Shown here: positions 25,570 through 34,943 of the stretch, one piece after another
How positions within the stretch are numbered: the first letter of the stretch is position 1
How the letters are laid out: each line of letters starts with the position of its first letter
Source: PFJX01 sp963713085
GTDB taxonomy: Bacteria; Pseudomonadota; Gammaproteobacteria; Burkholderiales; Thiobacillaceae
Assembly: GCA_963713085.1 (NCBI GenBank)
Contig: CAVQKQ010000009.1
Span: forward strand, 218,916 to 282,915
Reading direction: 5' to 3'
DNA length: 64,000 bases
Program-made: the position numbers and the translations under genes
The notes under the pieces: model-generated
The model's input: the letters and a program-made list of their open reading frames with translations, nothing else
What the model was told of the DNA's origin: nothing
Database searches by the model: none

Positions 25570-28500
25570 ATGATCGCCAAGCTGATCCAATGGTCCGTGG
25601 CCAACCGCCTGCTGGTGGTGATCGCCACCCTCATGGCCACCGCCTGGGGGGTGGTTTCGGTGCTCAAGACGCCCCTGGACGCCATCCCCGACCTGTCCGA
25701 CGTGCAGGTCATCATCCGCACCCCGTTTCCGGGCCAGGCGCCGCAGGTGGTGGAGGACCAGGTCACCTACCCCCTGGCCACCACCATGATGTCCGTGCCC
25801 GGCGCCAAGGTGGTGCGCGGCTATTCCATGTTCGGGGACTCCTACGTCTATATCCTGTTCGAGGACGGCACCGACCTGTACTGGGCCCGCTCCCGGGTGC
25901 TGGAGTACCTGAACACGGCCGCCAGCAAGCTGCCGGCGGCGGCCAAGCCGGCCATCGGCCCGGACGCCACCGGCGTGGGCTGGATCTACGAGTACGCCCT
26001 GGTGGACAAGACCGGCAAGCACGACCTGGCCCAGCTGCGCTCCCTTCAGGACTGGTTCCTCAAGTTCGAACTGCAGGGCCTGCCCAACGTGGCGGAGGTG
26101 GCCACCATCGGCGGCATGGTGAAGCAGTACCAGATCCTGATCGACCCGGAGCGCATGCGCGCCCTCAACATGCCTTTATCCCATATCGTCGCGGCGGTGC
26201 GCCGGGCCAACCAGGAGGCGGGCGGCTCGATCCTGGAACTGGGCGAGGCGGAATACATGGTGCGCGCCAGCGGCTACCTGAAGACCCTGAAGGACTTTGA
26301 GGAGATCCCGATTGGCCTGGGCCCGGACGGCACCCCCATCCAGTTGCGCGACGTGGCGCGGGTCCAGACCGGGCCCCAGATGCGCCGCGGCATCGCCGAA
26401 CTTAACGGCCAGGGCGAGGTGGTGGGCGGCGTCATCGTCATGCGCTCCGGCGGCAACGCGCTGGACACCATCGCCGCCGTCAAGGCCAAGCTGGCGACCT
26501 TGAAGAAGAGCCTGCCGCCGGGGGTGGAGATTGTCCCCACCTATGACCGCTCCGGGTTGATCAAGCGCTCGGTGGAGACCCTGACCCACAAGCTGGCGGA
26601 GGAATTCGTCGTGGTCGCCCTGGTGTGCTTGCTGTTCCTGTTCCACCTGCGTTCCAGCCTGGTGGCCATCGTCTCCCTGCCCCTGGGCATCCTCATCGCC
26701 TTCATCGTCATGCGGCATCAGGGCATCAACGCCAACATCATGTCCCTGGGCGGCATCGCCATCGCCATCGGCGCCATGGTGGACGCGGCCATCGTCATGA
26801 TCGAGAACGCCCACAAGCACCTGGAGGCCTGGCGCCACGCCCACCCGGACAAGAACCCCACCAGCCAGGACTACTTCGCCCTGTCCGCCCAGTCCGCCGC
26901 CGAGGTGGGCCCCGCCCTGTTCTTCTGCCTGCTGATCATCACCGTCAGCTTCCTGCCGGTATTCACCCTGGAGGCTCAGGAAGGTCGCCTGTTCGCCCCC
27001 CTGGCCTACACCAAGACCTACGCCATGGCGGCCGCCGCCGGCCTGTCGGTGACCCTGATCCCGGTGCTCATGGGCTGGTTCATCCGGGGCAAGGTTCCGC
27101 CGGAAAACAGGAATCCCCTCAACCGCTTGCTGATTGCCATCTACCGGCCCCTGATCGGCGTCGCCCTGCGGTTTCCCAAGCTGGACCTGCTGGCGGCGGC
27201 CCTGATGCTGGCGGTGACCTGGTATCCCATCTCCAAGGTGGGCTCGGAGTTCATTCCGCCCCTGGACGAAGGCGACCTGCTGGCCATGCCCACCACCCTG
27301 CCCGGCCTGTCGCCCTCCAAGGCGGCGGAGCTGCTGCAGCTGTCGGATCGCCTGACCAAGACCGTGCCGGAGATCAAGAGCGTGTTCGGCAAGATCGGCC
27401 GGGCCGATACAGCTACCGACCCGGCGCCCCTGACCATGATCGAGACCACCATACAGCTCAAGGACCCCTCGCAATGGCGTCCCGGCATGACCCTGAAGGG
27501 CATCATCGCGGAACTTGACCGTAACGTTCAAATACCCGGCATGGCCAACCTGTGGGTGCAGCCCATCCGCACCCGCATCGACATGCTGGCCACCGGCATC
27601 CGCAGCCCCGTGGGGGTCAAGATCGCCGGCCCGGACCTGAACGTGATCCAGCAGGTAGGCACGCAGGTGGAGGCCGCGCTCAAGACCTTGCCCGGCACCG
27701 CCAGCGCCTACGCCGAGCGGGTCACCTCCGGACGCTACCTCAACGTGGACATCGACAGGGACGCCGCGGCCCGCTACGGCCTCAACATCGCCGACATCCA
27801 GGAACTGATCAGCATCGCCGTGGGCGGCGCCACGGTGGCGGAAACGGTGGAAGGACTGGAGCGTTACCCGATCCAGATCCGCTTTCCCCGGGAGTTGCGC
27901 GACAGCGTGGAGCGGCTCGGGCAACTGCCCCTGATCACCGCCCAGGGCGCCAATGTGCCGTTGAACGCCGTGGCCAAACTCAGCATCTCCGACGGCCCGC
28001 CGATGCTGAAGAGCGAGAACGCCCGTCCCAACGGCTGGATCTACGTGGACATCAAGGGGCAGGACCTGGGCAGCTACGTCAAGGCGGCGCAAAAGGTTGT
28101 AGCTGAACAGGTGGAACTGCCGCCCGGCTATTCCATCGCCTGGTCCGGCCAGTACGAATACCTGGAGCGGGCCGAGGCCCGGCTGAAACTGGTATTGCCA
28201 CTCACCCTGGGCATCATCTTCCTGCTGCTGTTCCTCACCTTCCGTACCTTATGGCAGCCGCTGTTGATCATGTCCTCCCTGCCCTTCGCCCTGATCGGCG
28301 GCTACTGGCTGCTCTACCTGCTGGGCTACAACATGTCGGTGGCGGTGGCGGTGGGCTTCATCGCCCTGGCCGGGGTGGCGGCCGAATTCGGCGTGATCAT
28401 GCTGATCTACCTGGACCAGGCGGTGAAGGCGCGCGAGGCTGCCGGCCGCTTCAATACCCGAGCCGATCTTATGGAGGCCATCGTCGAAGGCGCGGTGCTG

Positions 28501-28704
28501 CGGGTCCGGCCCAAGGCCATGACCGTGGCCGTGATCATGGCCGGCCTGTTGCCGATCATGCTGGGCAGCGGCACCGGCAGCGAGGTCATGCGGCGCATCG
28601 CCGCGCCCATGGTGGGGGGCATGATCACCGCGCCCATGCTGTCCATGTTCGTCATCCCGGTGGTCTACCTGTTGTGGCGAGGGCGGGGTCTGAAGGCGGC
28701 ATGA
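25570..28704 (+). CDS. cusA: Cu(I)/Ag(I) RND efflux transporter
   Basis: 1044-residue inner-membrane proton-driven pump of the HME-RND subfamily with 12 expected TM segments. The TM4 motif AIGAMVDAAIVMIENAHK has the proton-relay acids. Three methionines that bind Cu/Ag in E. coli CusA are in matching contexts: LLAMPTTLPG, PLTMIETTIQLK and RIDMLATGIRSP. It starts ten bases after cusB and completes a cusCBA operon. Confidence 0.95.
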   Translation: MIAKLIQWSVANRLLVVIATLMATAWGVVSVLKTPLDAIPDLSDVQVIIRTPFPGQAPQVVEDQVTYPLATTMMSVPGAKVVRGYSMFGDSYVYILFEDGTDLYWARSRVLEYLNTAASKLPAAAKPAIGPDATGVGWIYEYALVDKTGKHDLAQLRSLQDWFLKFELQGLPNVAEVATIGGMVKQYQILIDPERMRALNMPLSHIVAAVRRANQEAGGSILELGEAEYMVRASGYLKTLKDFEEIPIGLGPDGTPIQLRDVARVQTGPQMRRGIAELNGQGEVVGGVIVMRSGGNALDTIAAVKAKLATLKKSLPPGVEIVPTYDRSGLIKRSVETLTHKLAEEFVVVALVCLLFLFHLRSSLVAIVSLPLGILIAFIVMRHQGINANIMSLGGIAIAIGAMVDAAIVMIENAHKHLEAWRHAHPDKNPTSQDYFALSAQSAAEVGPALFFCLLIITVSFLPVFTLEAQEGRLFAPLAYTKTYAMAAAAGLSVTLIPVLMGWFIRGKVPPENRNPLNRLLIAIYRPLIGVALRFPKLDLLAAALMLAVTWYPISKVGSEFIPPLDEGDLLAMPTTLPGLSPSKAAELLQLSDRLTKTVPEIKSVFGKIGRADTATDPAPLTMIETTIQLKDPSQWRPGMTLKGIIAELDRNVQIPGMANLWVQPIRTRIDMLATGIRSPVGVKIAGPDLNVIQQVGTQVEAALKTLPGTASAYAERVTSGRYLNVDIDRDAAARYGLNIADIQELISIAVGGATVAETVEGLERYPIQIRFPRELRDSVERLGQLPLITAQGANVPLNAVAKLSISDGPPMLKSENARPNGWIYVDIKGQDLGSYVKAAQKVVAEQVELPPGYSIAWSGQYEYLERAEARLKLVLPLTLGIIFLLLFLTFRTLWQPLLIMSSLPFALIGGYWLLYLLGYNMSVAVAVGFIALAGVAAEFGVIMLIYLDQAVKAREAAGRFNTRADLMEAIVEGAVLRVRPKAMTVAVIMAGLLPIMLGSGTGSEVMRRIAAPMVGGMITAPMLSMFVIPVVYLLWRGRGLKAA

Positions 28705-28721
28705 CTGCCGGCCGCCCCTGC

Positions 28722-28727
28722 TAGAAT
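28722..28727 (+). promoter_or_regulatory. Possible -10 hexamer for uppP
   Basis: TAGAAT lies 32 bases before the uppP start. The best -35 candidate (ATGACT, 28701-28706) is only 15 bases away, so support is weak. Confidence 0.25.
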
Positions 28728-28759
28728 GCCGCCCGCCATCCAACCAGAAAGTCCGTCCC

Positions 28760-29584
28760 GTGGAACTCCCCATCCTGCTCAAGGCCCTGATCCTCGGCAT
28801 CGTCGAGGGTGTCACAGAATTCCTGCCGGTGTCCTCCACCGGCCACCTGATCCTGGTGGGCGACCTGCTCGGTTTCAACGGCGACAAGGCCAAGGTGTTC
28901 GAGGTGGCCATCCAGCTGGCGGCCATTCTGGCGGTGGTGTGGGAATACCGGGCCCGGCTCGGCCACGTGCTGGTGTCCATGACCCGGGAGCAGGCCTCCC
29001 GGCGCTTCGCCCTGAACCTGATCGTCGCCTTCATGCCCGCCGCGGTGCTGGGCCTGCTGTTCTTCAAGCAGATCAAGGCCTACCTGTTCAACCCCTTCGT
29101 CGTGGCCTCGGCCTTCATCATCGGTGGCCTGCTGATCCTCTGGGCGGAACGCCGCCAGCATGTGATCCGGGCCGAGACCGTGGACGACATGACCTGGCGC
29201 GATGCCCTGAAGGTGGGCTTCGCCCAGGCCCTGGCCATGATTCCAGGCACCTCCCGCAGTGGCGCCACCATCATCGGCGGTCTGTTCTTCGGCCTGTCGC
29301 GCAAGGCGGCCACGGAGTTTTCCTTCTTCCTGGCCATCCCCACCATGTTCGCCGCCACCCTCTATGACGTGTACAAGCATCGGGAATTATTCAGCGCTGA
29401 CGACCTGGGCCTGTTCGCTGTGGGGGGCGCGGCCTCGTTCGTCTCCGCCTTCCTGGCGGTGCGCGCCCTGCTGCGCTTCATCAGCCGCCACGACTTCTCC
29501 GCGTTCGCCTGGTACCGCATCGCCTTCGGGGTGGCGGTACTGCTGACGGCCTACACCGGGGTGATCGACTGGACCGCCCCCTGA
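28760..29584 (+). CDS. uppP: Undecaprenyl-diphosphatase
   Basis: 274-residue polytopic membrane enzyme (BacA family) that dephosphorylates undecaprenyl diphosphate to recycle the lipid carrier of peptidoglycan and exopolysaccharide synthesis. Both active-site motifs are intact: VEGVTEFLPVSSTGHLIL and PGTSRSGATI. It begins with GTG. It is independent of the cus genes. Confidence 0.96.
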   Translation: MELPILLKALILGIVEGVTEFLPVSSTGHLILVGDLLGFNGDKAKVFEVAIQLAAILAVVWEYRARLGHVLVSMTREQASRRFALNLIVAFMPAAVLGLLFFKQIKAYLFNPFVVASAFIIGGLLILWAERRQHVIRAETVDDMTWRDALKVGFAQALAMIPGTSRSGATIIGGLFFGLSRKAATEFSFFLAIPTMFAATLYDVYKHRELFSADDLGLFAVGGAASFVSAFLAVRALLRFISRHDFSAFAWYRIAFGVAVLLTAYTGVIDWTAP

Positions 29585-29593
29585 GCGCGCCGG

Positions 29594-32500
29594 CTAGGCC
29601 GGCTCGGTCTGGCCTATCAGCCGCTTGATCTCCGTCAGCAGCGCGTCTTCCTGGTAGGGCTTGCCCATATAGAGGTTCACGCCCAGTTCCAGGGCGTGGG
29701 TGCGGTGCTTCTCGGCGGTGCGGGAGGTGATCATGATGACGGGCAGCTCCCGGGTCCGGTTGTCGCCGCGCAGATGCTGCAGAACCTCGAAGCCGTCCAT
29801 GCGCGGCATCTCGATATCCAGCAACATCAGGGCGGGCATCTCCTCCACCAGAAGATCGATCGCCTCCATGCCGTCCTTGGCGGTCGCCACACGGAAGCCT
29901 GCCCGGTGCAGGAAGCGGCTTGCGATCTTGCGTACCGTCAGGGAGTCGTCCACCACCATGATCAGTGGACCCTGCTCCTCCGCCTGCTCCTCTTCCTCCA
30001 CGCCGAGCAATGGCGCTCGTTCCGCCAGCCGGAAGGGGTCCAGGATCAGGGCGACCCGGCCATCCCCCAGCACGGTGGCGCCGCTGATCCCGGAGATACG
30101 GGCCAGTTGCGGGCCGATGTTCTTGACCACGGCCTCGTAGTTGCCTTCCAGACCGTCGATCCGCAGGGCCAGGCGCTGCTCGCCCGCACGCAACAGCAGG
30201 ATGGTGCGGAACTGGCCCTCTTCCGCCTGGGGACGGCGTCCCACCAGTTCGGCCAGGGTCCGCAGGGGATAGTCCTCGCCGTCCAGTTCCAGCCGGCCGG
30301 ACTCGTGGAGGGCATGGACCTGCTCCGCGCGCACCTCGCGCACCTGGGTGACCTGGCCCGCGGGCAGTGCCCAGGTCTGGCCGCCGGCCCGGGCCAGCAC
30401 CACCTGGGTGAGCGCCAGGGTCAGGGGCAGACGGATGGTGAACCGGGTACCCCGGCCCGGCTCGCTCTCTACCCGGACGCGGCCGCCGATGCCGGCGATG
30501 TCGTTGCGCACCACGTCCAGGCCAATGCCGCGTCCGGCCAGTTCCGTCACGGCGGCCGCCGTGGAAAAACCGGGCCGGAACAGCAACTGTTCCAGCTGCT
30601 CCCGGCTGGCCGCCTGATCCGGTTCCAGCCAGCCCAATTCCTCGGCCCGCCGGCGTACCGCCTCCAGATTCACCCCGGCGCCGTCGTCGGCCAGGATAAG
30701 CACGATTTCATTGCTTTCCTGGCGCGCTGTCAGTCTGATCTCACCGTACTCCGTCTTGCCGTCGGCGATGCGCGTCTCGGGCGCTTCGATGCCGTGGGCG
30801 ACGGCATTGCGCACCAGGTGCTCCAGGGGGGCGGCGATCTTGTCCAGCACGTTGCGGTCCAGTTCGGTCTGGCCACCGGCTATCTCCATCTGGGCCTTGC
30901 GGCCGGTCTCCTTGGCGGACTGCCGCACCACCCGATACAAACGCTCCGCCAGGGTGTTGAGGGGCACCATGCGCAGGTGCATGAGCTGCTGCTGCAGATT
31001 GCGCGCCATACGGGACTGCTGGATCAGGGCGTGGTCCGCTTCGTCCAGGCCGGCAAGCAGGTTGTCCTGGGCGGTGGAGACGTCGTTGACGCTCTCTGCC
31101 AGCTGCCGCGTCAATTCCTGGAGGCGCGAAAAGCGGTCGAACTCCAGGGGGTCGAAATGGCCTTCGTCCACCTGGGACAGGCGTGAGCTCATCTGGGCCT
31201 CGGCCTGGATCTCCAACTCGCGCAACTGGGCGCGCAGCCGATCCACGTTGCCGGCCAGCTCCTGGGCGGTCAGCTTGTAGTTGGACAACACCGTCTCGAT
31301 CCGGGCCCGGGCGATGGCCACTTCGCCGGCCTCGTTCAGCAGGGTGTCCAGGATATCCGCCTTGAAGCGCAGGGACTGCCGGGTGTGCGCGATCGGTTCC
31401 ACCTTGCCGGACCCGGGCACAGAGGACGCGGCCTGGGCCTCCTCGGTGACGAGATCGGGTAGTACCCGCGGCTCATCCCGGGACTCATGGACCTCGTCCT
31501 CCTCCGCCTCGTCCTTCTCTTCCGATGCGGCCACGGGCTGCCCGTCATAACCGCTTTCGCCGGACTTGAGGTGGTCCACGATATCCGCGATCCGGTCGTA
31601 ATCCGTTTCCAGCCGATCCAGGAAATCCGCCGCCGCCGGGCTATCGCCCTGCTCCATCACCTGGGTTTCCAGGGCGTGGACCTGCTCGCCCAGGATCATG
31701 GCGCCCGCCATACGGGCCGAGCCCTTCAGGGTGTGCAGGGTACGCTTCAGGTCACCCTGGGCCGCCGGATCGCTGGCATTGTCGCGCCAGTTGCGTAGCG
31801 CCTCGCCGACCCGGGGCAACAGGTCGGCGGCCTCCTCCAGGAAGATCGGCAGCAATTGGGGATCCAGGTCGTCCCGTGCGCGAGGGGGCGGCGGGGCGGG
31901 CGGCGGGGGCGGCTCGACCGGCGCTACGATGGCGATTTCGCGAATCTCCGGCATATCAGTCAAGGCTTCAGGCTCATCCCCCATATCGGACAGTTGATCG
32001 TCTCCAGCCGGTTGTTCCGTCCCTGACGGCAGGGCCTCCGGTTCAGGGGCCAGGCTTTCCAGGAGCGCCAGGAGCGGGGAGAAATCGATGGGGAAACGCA
32101 GCTCCAGGATACCTTTGACGGCATCCGCCAAGTGGCCGATGGCATCCTCCAGGCCCTCCACCACGCCGACGGTCAGGGCCCGGGTCTTGTCCGGCCATTT
32201 GCCGGCCCAGAGCTCGACCTCATGGGCGGCCTCCGCCAAGGGCATGAAGCCGGTGGTACGGCAAATCCCGGCCAGGGTGTGGGACGCGCGGATGAAGGCT
32301 TCCCAGGCCGCCGGCTGGTGGTCGAGGCCCAGATCCACCAGGGCGCGCTCCATCTCCGCCAGACGAAGGGTCGCCTCCTCGGAAAAGATCCGGAACAGCT
32401 CGCCGGGCAGGACATGACCCTCGATATCCACGCTGTCGTCCTCGCCGCCGCCACCCTCTTTGCCGGTGGCCGCGGGCGCTTCCCCGGGGACACCGGCCTC

Positions 32501-34921
32501 AGGCTTTGGGGGCGCGTCCCTCTCGGGTTCGCCCTCGCCGCGCAGGCGTCGGGCAATACCCGTCAGGGCCCCCGCCTCCACCCGGGCCGTGCCCTGTTCT
32601 TCCAACTCGGTCACCCAAATCTGGAAGGCGTTGCCTGTATCCTCCAGGAACCGCAGCATCTCCGCCGTCGGCGCGCGCTCGTCGCGCAGCCACTGGTTGA
32701 GGGTCTGCTCCACTTCCCAGGCCAGTTCGGCCAGATCGGTCAGGCCCACCATGCGCCCGCTGCCCTTGAGGGTATGAAAGCCGCGCCGGATCGAGGTGAA
32801 GGCCTCGTTGTCGTAGGGGCTGACGTGGAGCCGGGAGACCTGGACGGCGATGCTGCCCAGGACCTCGCTGGCCTCTTCGATATAGGTACCGAGTATCTCC
32901 TGGTCGATGGCCTCGTCGGATTGACCCGCCAGACGCAGGGAGTCCTCGCTGGGCGCCGCGGCGGCCGGCGGTGCTATGCTCTCCAGGACCGCCTTGGCCT
33001 GGTCGGGCGTGGCCGTGTCCAGGGCCTTCATGGCGGAAGTTGCGCGCGCGCGCAGTTCGGCATCCCCCACCAGGTCCGCGTCCCGCGCCAGCTGGGTCAA
33101 TTCGGCCTTGAGTTCAGCCTTGAGTTCGGCCTTGCCCGCCTCGTCTCCGCCGCCGGCGGCCCACTGTTCCACCGACGCCTGGATACGCTCGGCCTCGTCG
33201 CGGATCTGGGTTTCCACAGTGGCCTCCCGGGGGGCCACGGCTTCCGGCTGTTCCAGCAGCCTGACCATTTCCCGTGTGTCGTCGCGGCCGTAGCGCAGGG
33301 CTTCGGCATAGAGCCCCAGGGTGGAGAGGGCCTCGGCCACCCAATTGAGGTTTTCCGGGGCGATCTGGGCATCGGCCTCTGAAAAATGGCTGATCCGGGT
33401 GATGGCCTCGTTGACCAGTTTCGCGGCCACCTCCAGTTCCAGGATGTTGAGGGCGCCGAGGATCTGCTTGAGCAGTCCGGGCACCTGGGGCAGCCCGCCC
33501 CGCTGCTGAGCGTCGCGGAAGAACTTGTCGAGGATCTCCTCCACCCGGTTCAGGTTGGCCTGGATCTCCTGGGTTACCTGGGCCACCACCAGCTTTTCCT
33601 GGGCCGAACGGGTGATCTCGTCCAGCATGTCCACCACGGGGATCTTGCTGGTGTCGAAGTTCGGATCCACCGCGGCCTGCAGGCGCATGGCCTGGACATC
33701 GGCCTGGCCGACGAAGGCGTCGCCGAGCTCCTCGAAATGGTCGGCGGCGTTGTGTGCCAGCAGCAGGGCCGTTGCCATCTCCAGTTGCAGCATCTCGTTC
33801 TGGGCCACGTTGCTCTCGCCGGGCAGGCGCTTGGACACCGCCTGGATGATTCGGGTCAGGGCCTGCATGCTGCCGTTGGGCAATCGGGTGGTCGCCTCGA
33901 AGGCGGCCAGGGCCGCGTGCTGGAACGGTTCCAGGTTTTCGGAACGGCCGGAACAGTAGTGAATCCAGTGATCCTTGGCGGCGGACAACTGCTCCTTGAG
34001 CTTGGCGATATTGGGCAGATGGACCGCCGCGATGCCCTCATCCTCCTGAGGCGGGAAGAACCGCCGCAACTGGAACCGGTCGCGGACCTCCTGGGCTCGT
34101 CCGGCGGACAACTGATCCTGGCCGATGTGGAACAGCACGTCCCGGAACAGGCGCTCCGCCAACTGACGCGATCCCTCCATGAGCCGCCGCATCTGCAAGT
34201 CGATGCGTCCGCACAGGCGTTTCACCCAGAGATCCGCAGTCACGTTGCCGCCGCGCAGGCCCTCCATCAGGCCGGTGGTCGCCCACCAGAAGGCATACTG
34301 GGCCGCCCCCGGGGCCAGGCCTTCCACCTCATGCACGGCCTGTCCCATTTGCATCAGCCCCGCCATGGGGTCCTTGTTCTGCAGCAGCCGCAGCAAGCCG
34401 CGCTGGTAGCGGACTCGCGCGCCATGGATCGCCTTGGCGCGGGCCGCTTCATCCAGGGCCGGTTCCGCCTCCCGCTTCGGCGCCCGGATATCGGTGTCGG
34501 GATAGAACAGCTCGCTGGGCGAGGGCTCCTCGCCGCCGCGCTGTGCCACCAGCGCGGTATAGACCGGCGTGAGCTTGAGCTCGATGGGGGCCGCGCCGGC
34601 CATGAGGTCCTCCAGATAGGTCAGCAGGGCGTCGATGGCGTCGACCACCACCCCGGCGGAAGCGGGCGTGCGGATTTCGCCCAGTTTCTCCATGTCGGCC
34701 AGCAAGCGCTCGGCCTCCGCGGTGACCAGGGACACCCCCTGCAGGTCGACGATCTGCAGGGCGCCGTAGACCTGGTGCAAGTGGGCGGCGGCGGCCTTGA
34801 GGGGGTTGATGTCCTCCCCGTTCCACTCCGCCAGGGCCGCCTTGGCGGCCGCCAGGGCGCTGTCCAGTTCGCCCTTGACCCAGGTCAGTGGCCCCAGGTC
34901 GAAGTCCGTGTCCAGGTTCAT
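29594..34921 (-). CDS. chpA: ChpA/PilL-type hybrid chemosensory histidine kinase
   Basis: 1775-residue CheA-like kinase controlling type IV pilus twitching. Clear Hpt sites are HTLKGSGRM (~716), HTLAGICRT (~881, degenerate) and HTLKGSARM (~1062). The N-terminal ~600 residues hold further Hpt-like helical segments without the full motif. The catalytic core has an N-box (HLVRNAVAHGIE, ~1367) and G boxes (DDGAGV, GRGIGLDVV). A CheW-like domain and a C-terminal receiver (VVDDS, LLDIEMPRMDG, ~1650-1770) follow. It is the last gene of pilGHIJ-chpA; no pilK or chpB follows. Confidence 0.95.
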   Translation of the reverse strand: MNLDTDFDLGPLTWVKGELDSALAAAKAALAEWNGEDINPLKAAAAHLHQVYGALQIVDLQGVSLVTAEAERLLADMEKLGEIRTPASAGVVVDAIDALLTYLEDLMAGAAPIELKLTPVYTALVAQRGGEEPSPSELFYPDTDIRAPKREAEPALDEAARAKAIHGARVRYQRGLLRLLQNKDPMAGLMQMGQAVHEVEGLAPGAAQYAFWWATTGLMEGLRGGNVTADLWVKRLCGRIDLQMRRLMEGSRQLAERLFRDVLFHIGQDQLSAGRAQEVRDRFQLRRFFPPQEDEGIAAVHLPNIAKLKEQLSAAKDHWIHYCSGRSENLEPFQHAALAAFEATTRLPNGSMQALTRIIQAVSKRLPGESNVAQNEMLQLEMATALLLAHNAADHFEELGDAFVGQADVQAMRLQAAVDPNFDTSKIPVVDMLDEITRSAQEKLVVAQVTQEIQANLNRVEEILDKFFRDAQQRGGLPQVPGLLKQILGALNILELEVAAKLVNEAITRISHFSEADAQIAPENLNWVAEALSTLGLYAEALRYGRDDTREMVRLLEQPEAVAPREATVETQIRDEAERIQASVEQWAAGGGDEAGKAELKAELKAELTQLARDADLVGDAELRARATSAMKALDTATPDQAKAVLESIAPPAAAAPSEDSLRLAGQSDEAIDQEILGTYIEEASEVLGSIAVQVSRLHVSPYDNEAFTSIRRGFHTLKGSGRMVGLTDLAELAWEVEQTLNQWLRDERAPTAEMLRFLEDTGNAFQIWVTELEEQGTARVEAGALTGIARRLRGEGEPERDAPPKPEAGVPGEAPAATGKEGGGGEDDSVDIEGHVLPGELFRIFSEEATLRLAEMERALVDLGLDHQPAAWEAFIRASHTLAGICRTTGFMPLAEAAHEVELWAGKWPDKTRALTVGVVEGLEDAIGHLADAVKGILELRFPIDFSPLLALLESLAPEPEALPSGTEQPAGDDQLSDMGDEPEALTDMPEIREIAIVAPVEPPPPPAPPPPRARDDLDPQLLPIFLEEAADLLPRVGEALRNWRDNASDPAAQGDLKRTLHTLKGSARMAGAMILGEQVHALETQVMEQGDSPAAADFLDRLETDYDRIADIVDHLKSGESGYDGQPVAASEEKDEAEEDEVHESRDEPRVLPDLVTEEAQAASSVPGSGKVEPIAHTRQSLRFKADILDTLLNEAGEVAIARARIETVLSNYKLTAQELAGNVDRLRAQLRELEIQAEAQMSSRLSQVDEGHFDPLEFDRFSRLQELTRQLAESVNDVSTAQDNLLAGLDEADHALIQQSRMARNLQQQLMHLRMVPLNTLAERLYRVVRQSAKETGRKAQMEIAGGQTELDRNVLDKIAAPLEHLVRNAVAHGIEAPETRIADGKTEYGEIRLTARQESNEIVLILADDGAGVNLEAVRRRAEELGWLEPDQAASREQLEQLLFRPGFSTAAAVTELAGRGIGLDVVRNDIAGIGGRVRVESEPGRGTRFTIRLPLTLALTQVVLARAGGQTWALPAGQVTQVREVRAEQVHALHESGRLELDGEDYPLRTLAELVGRRPQAEEGQFRTILLLRAGEQRLALRIDGLEGNYEAVVKNIGPQLARISGISGATVLGDGRVALILDPFRLAERAPLLGVEEEEQAEEQGPLIMVVDDSLTVRKIASRFLHRAGFRVATAKDGMEAIDLLVEEMPALMLLDIEMPRMDGFEVLQHLRGDNRTRELPVIMITSRTAEKHRTHALELGVNLYMGKPYQEDALLTEIKRLIGQTEPA

Positions 34922-34943
34922 CCTCTCTCTCCCTCTTGGCCGC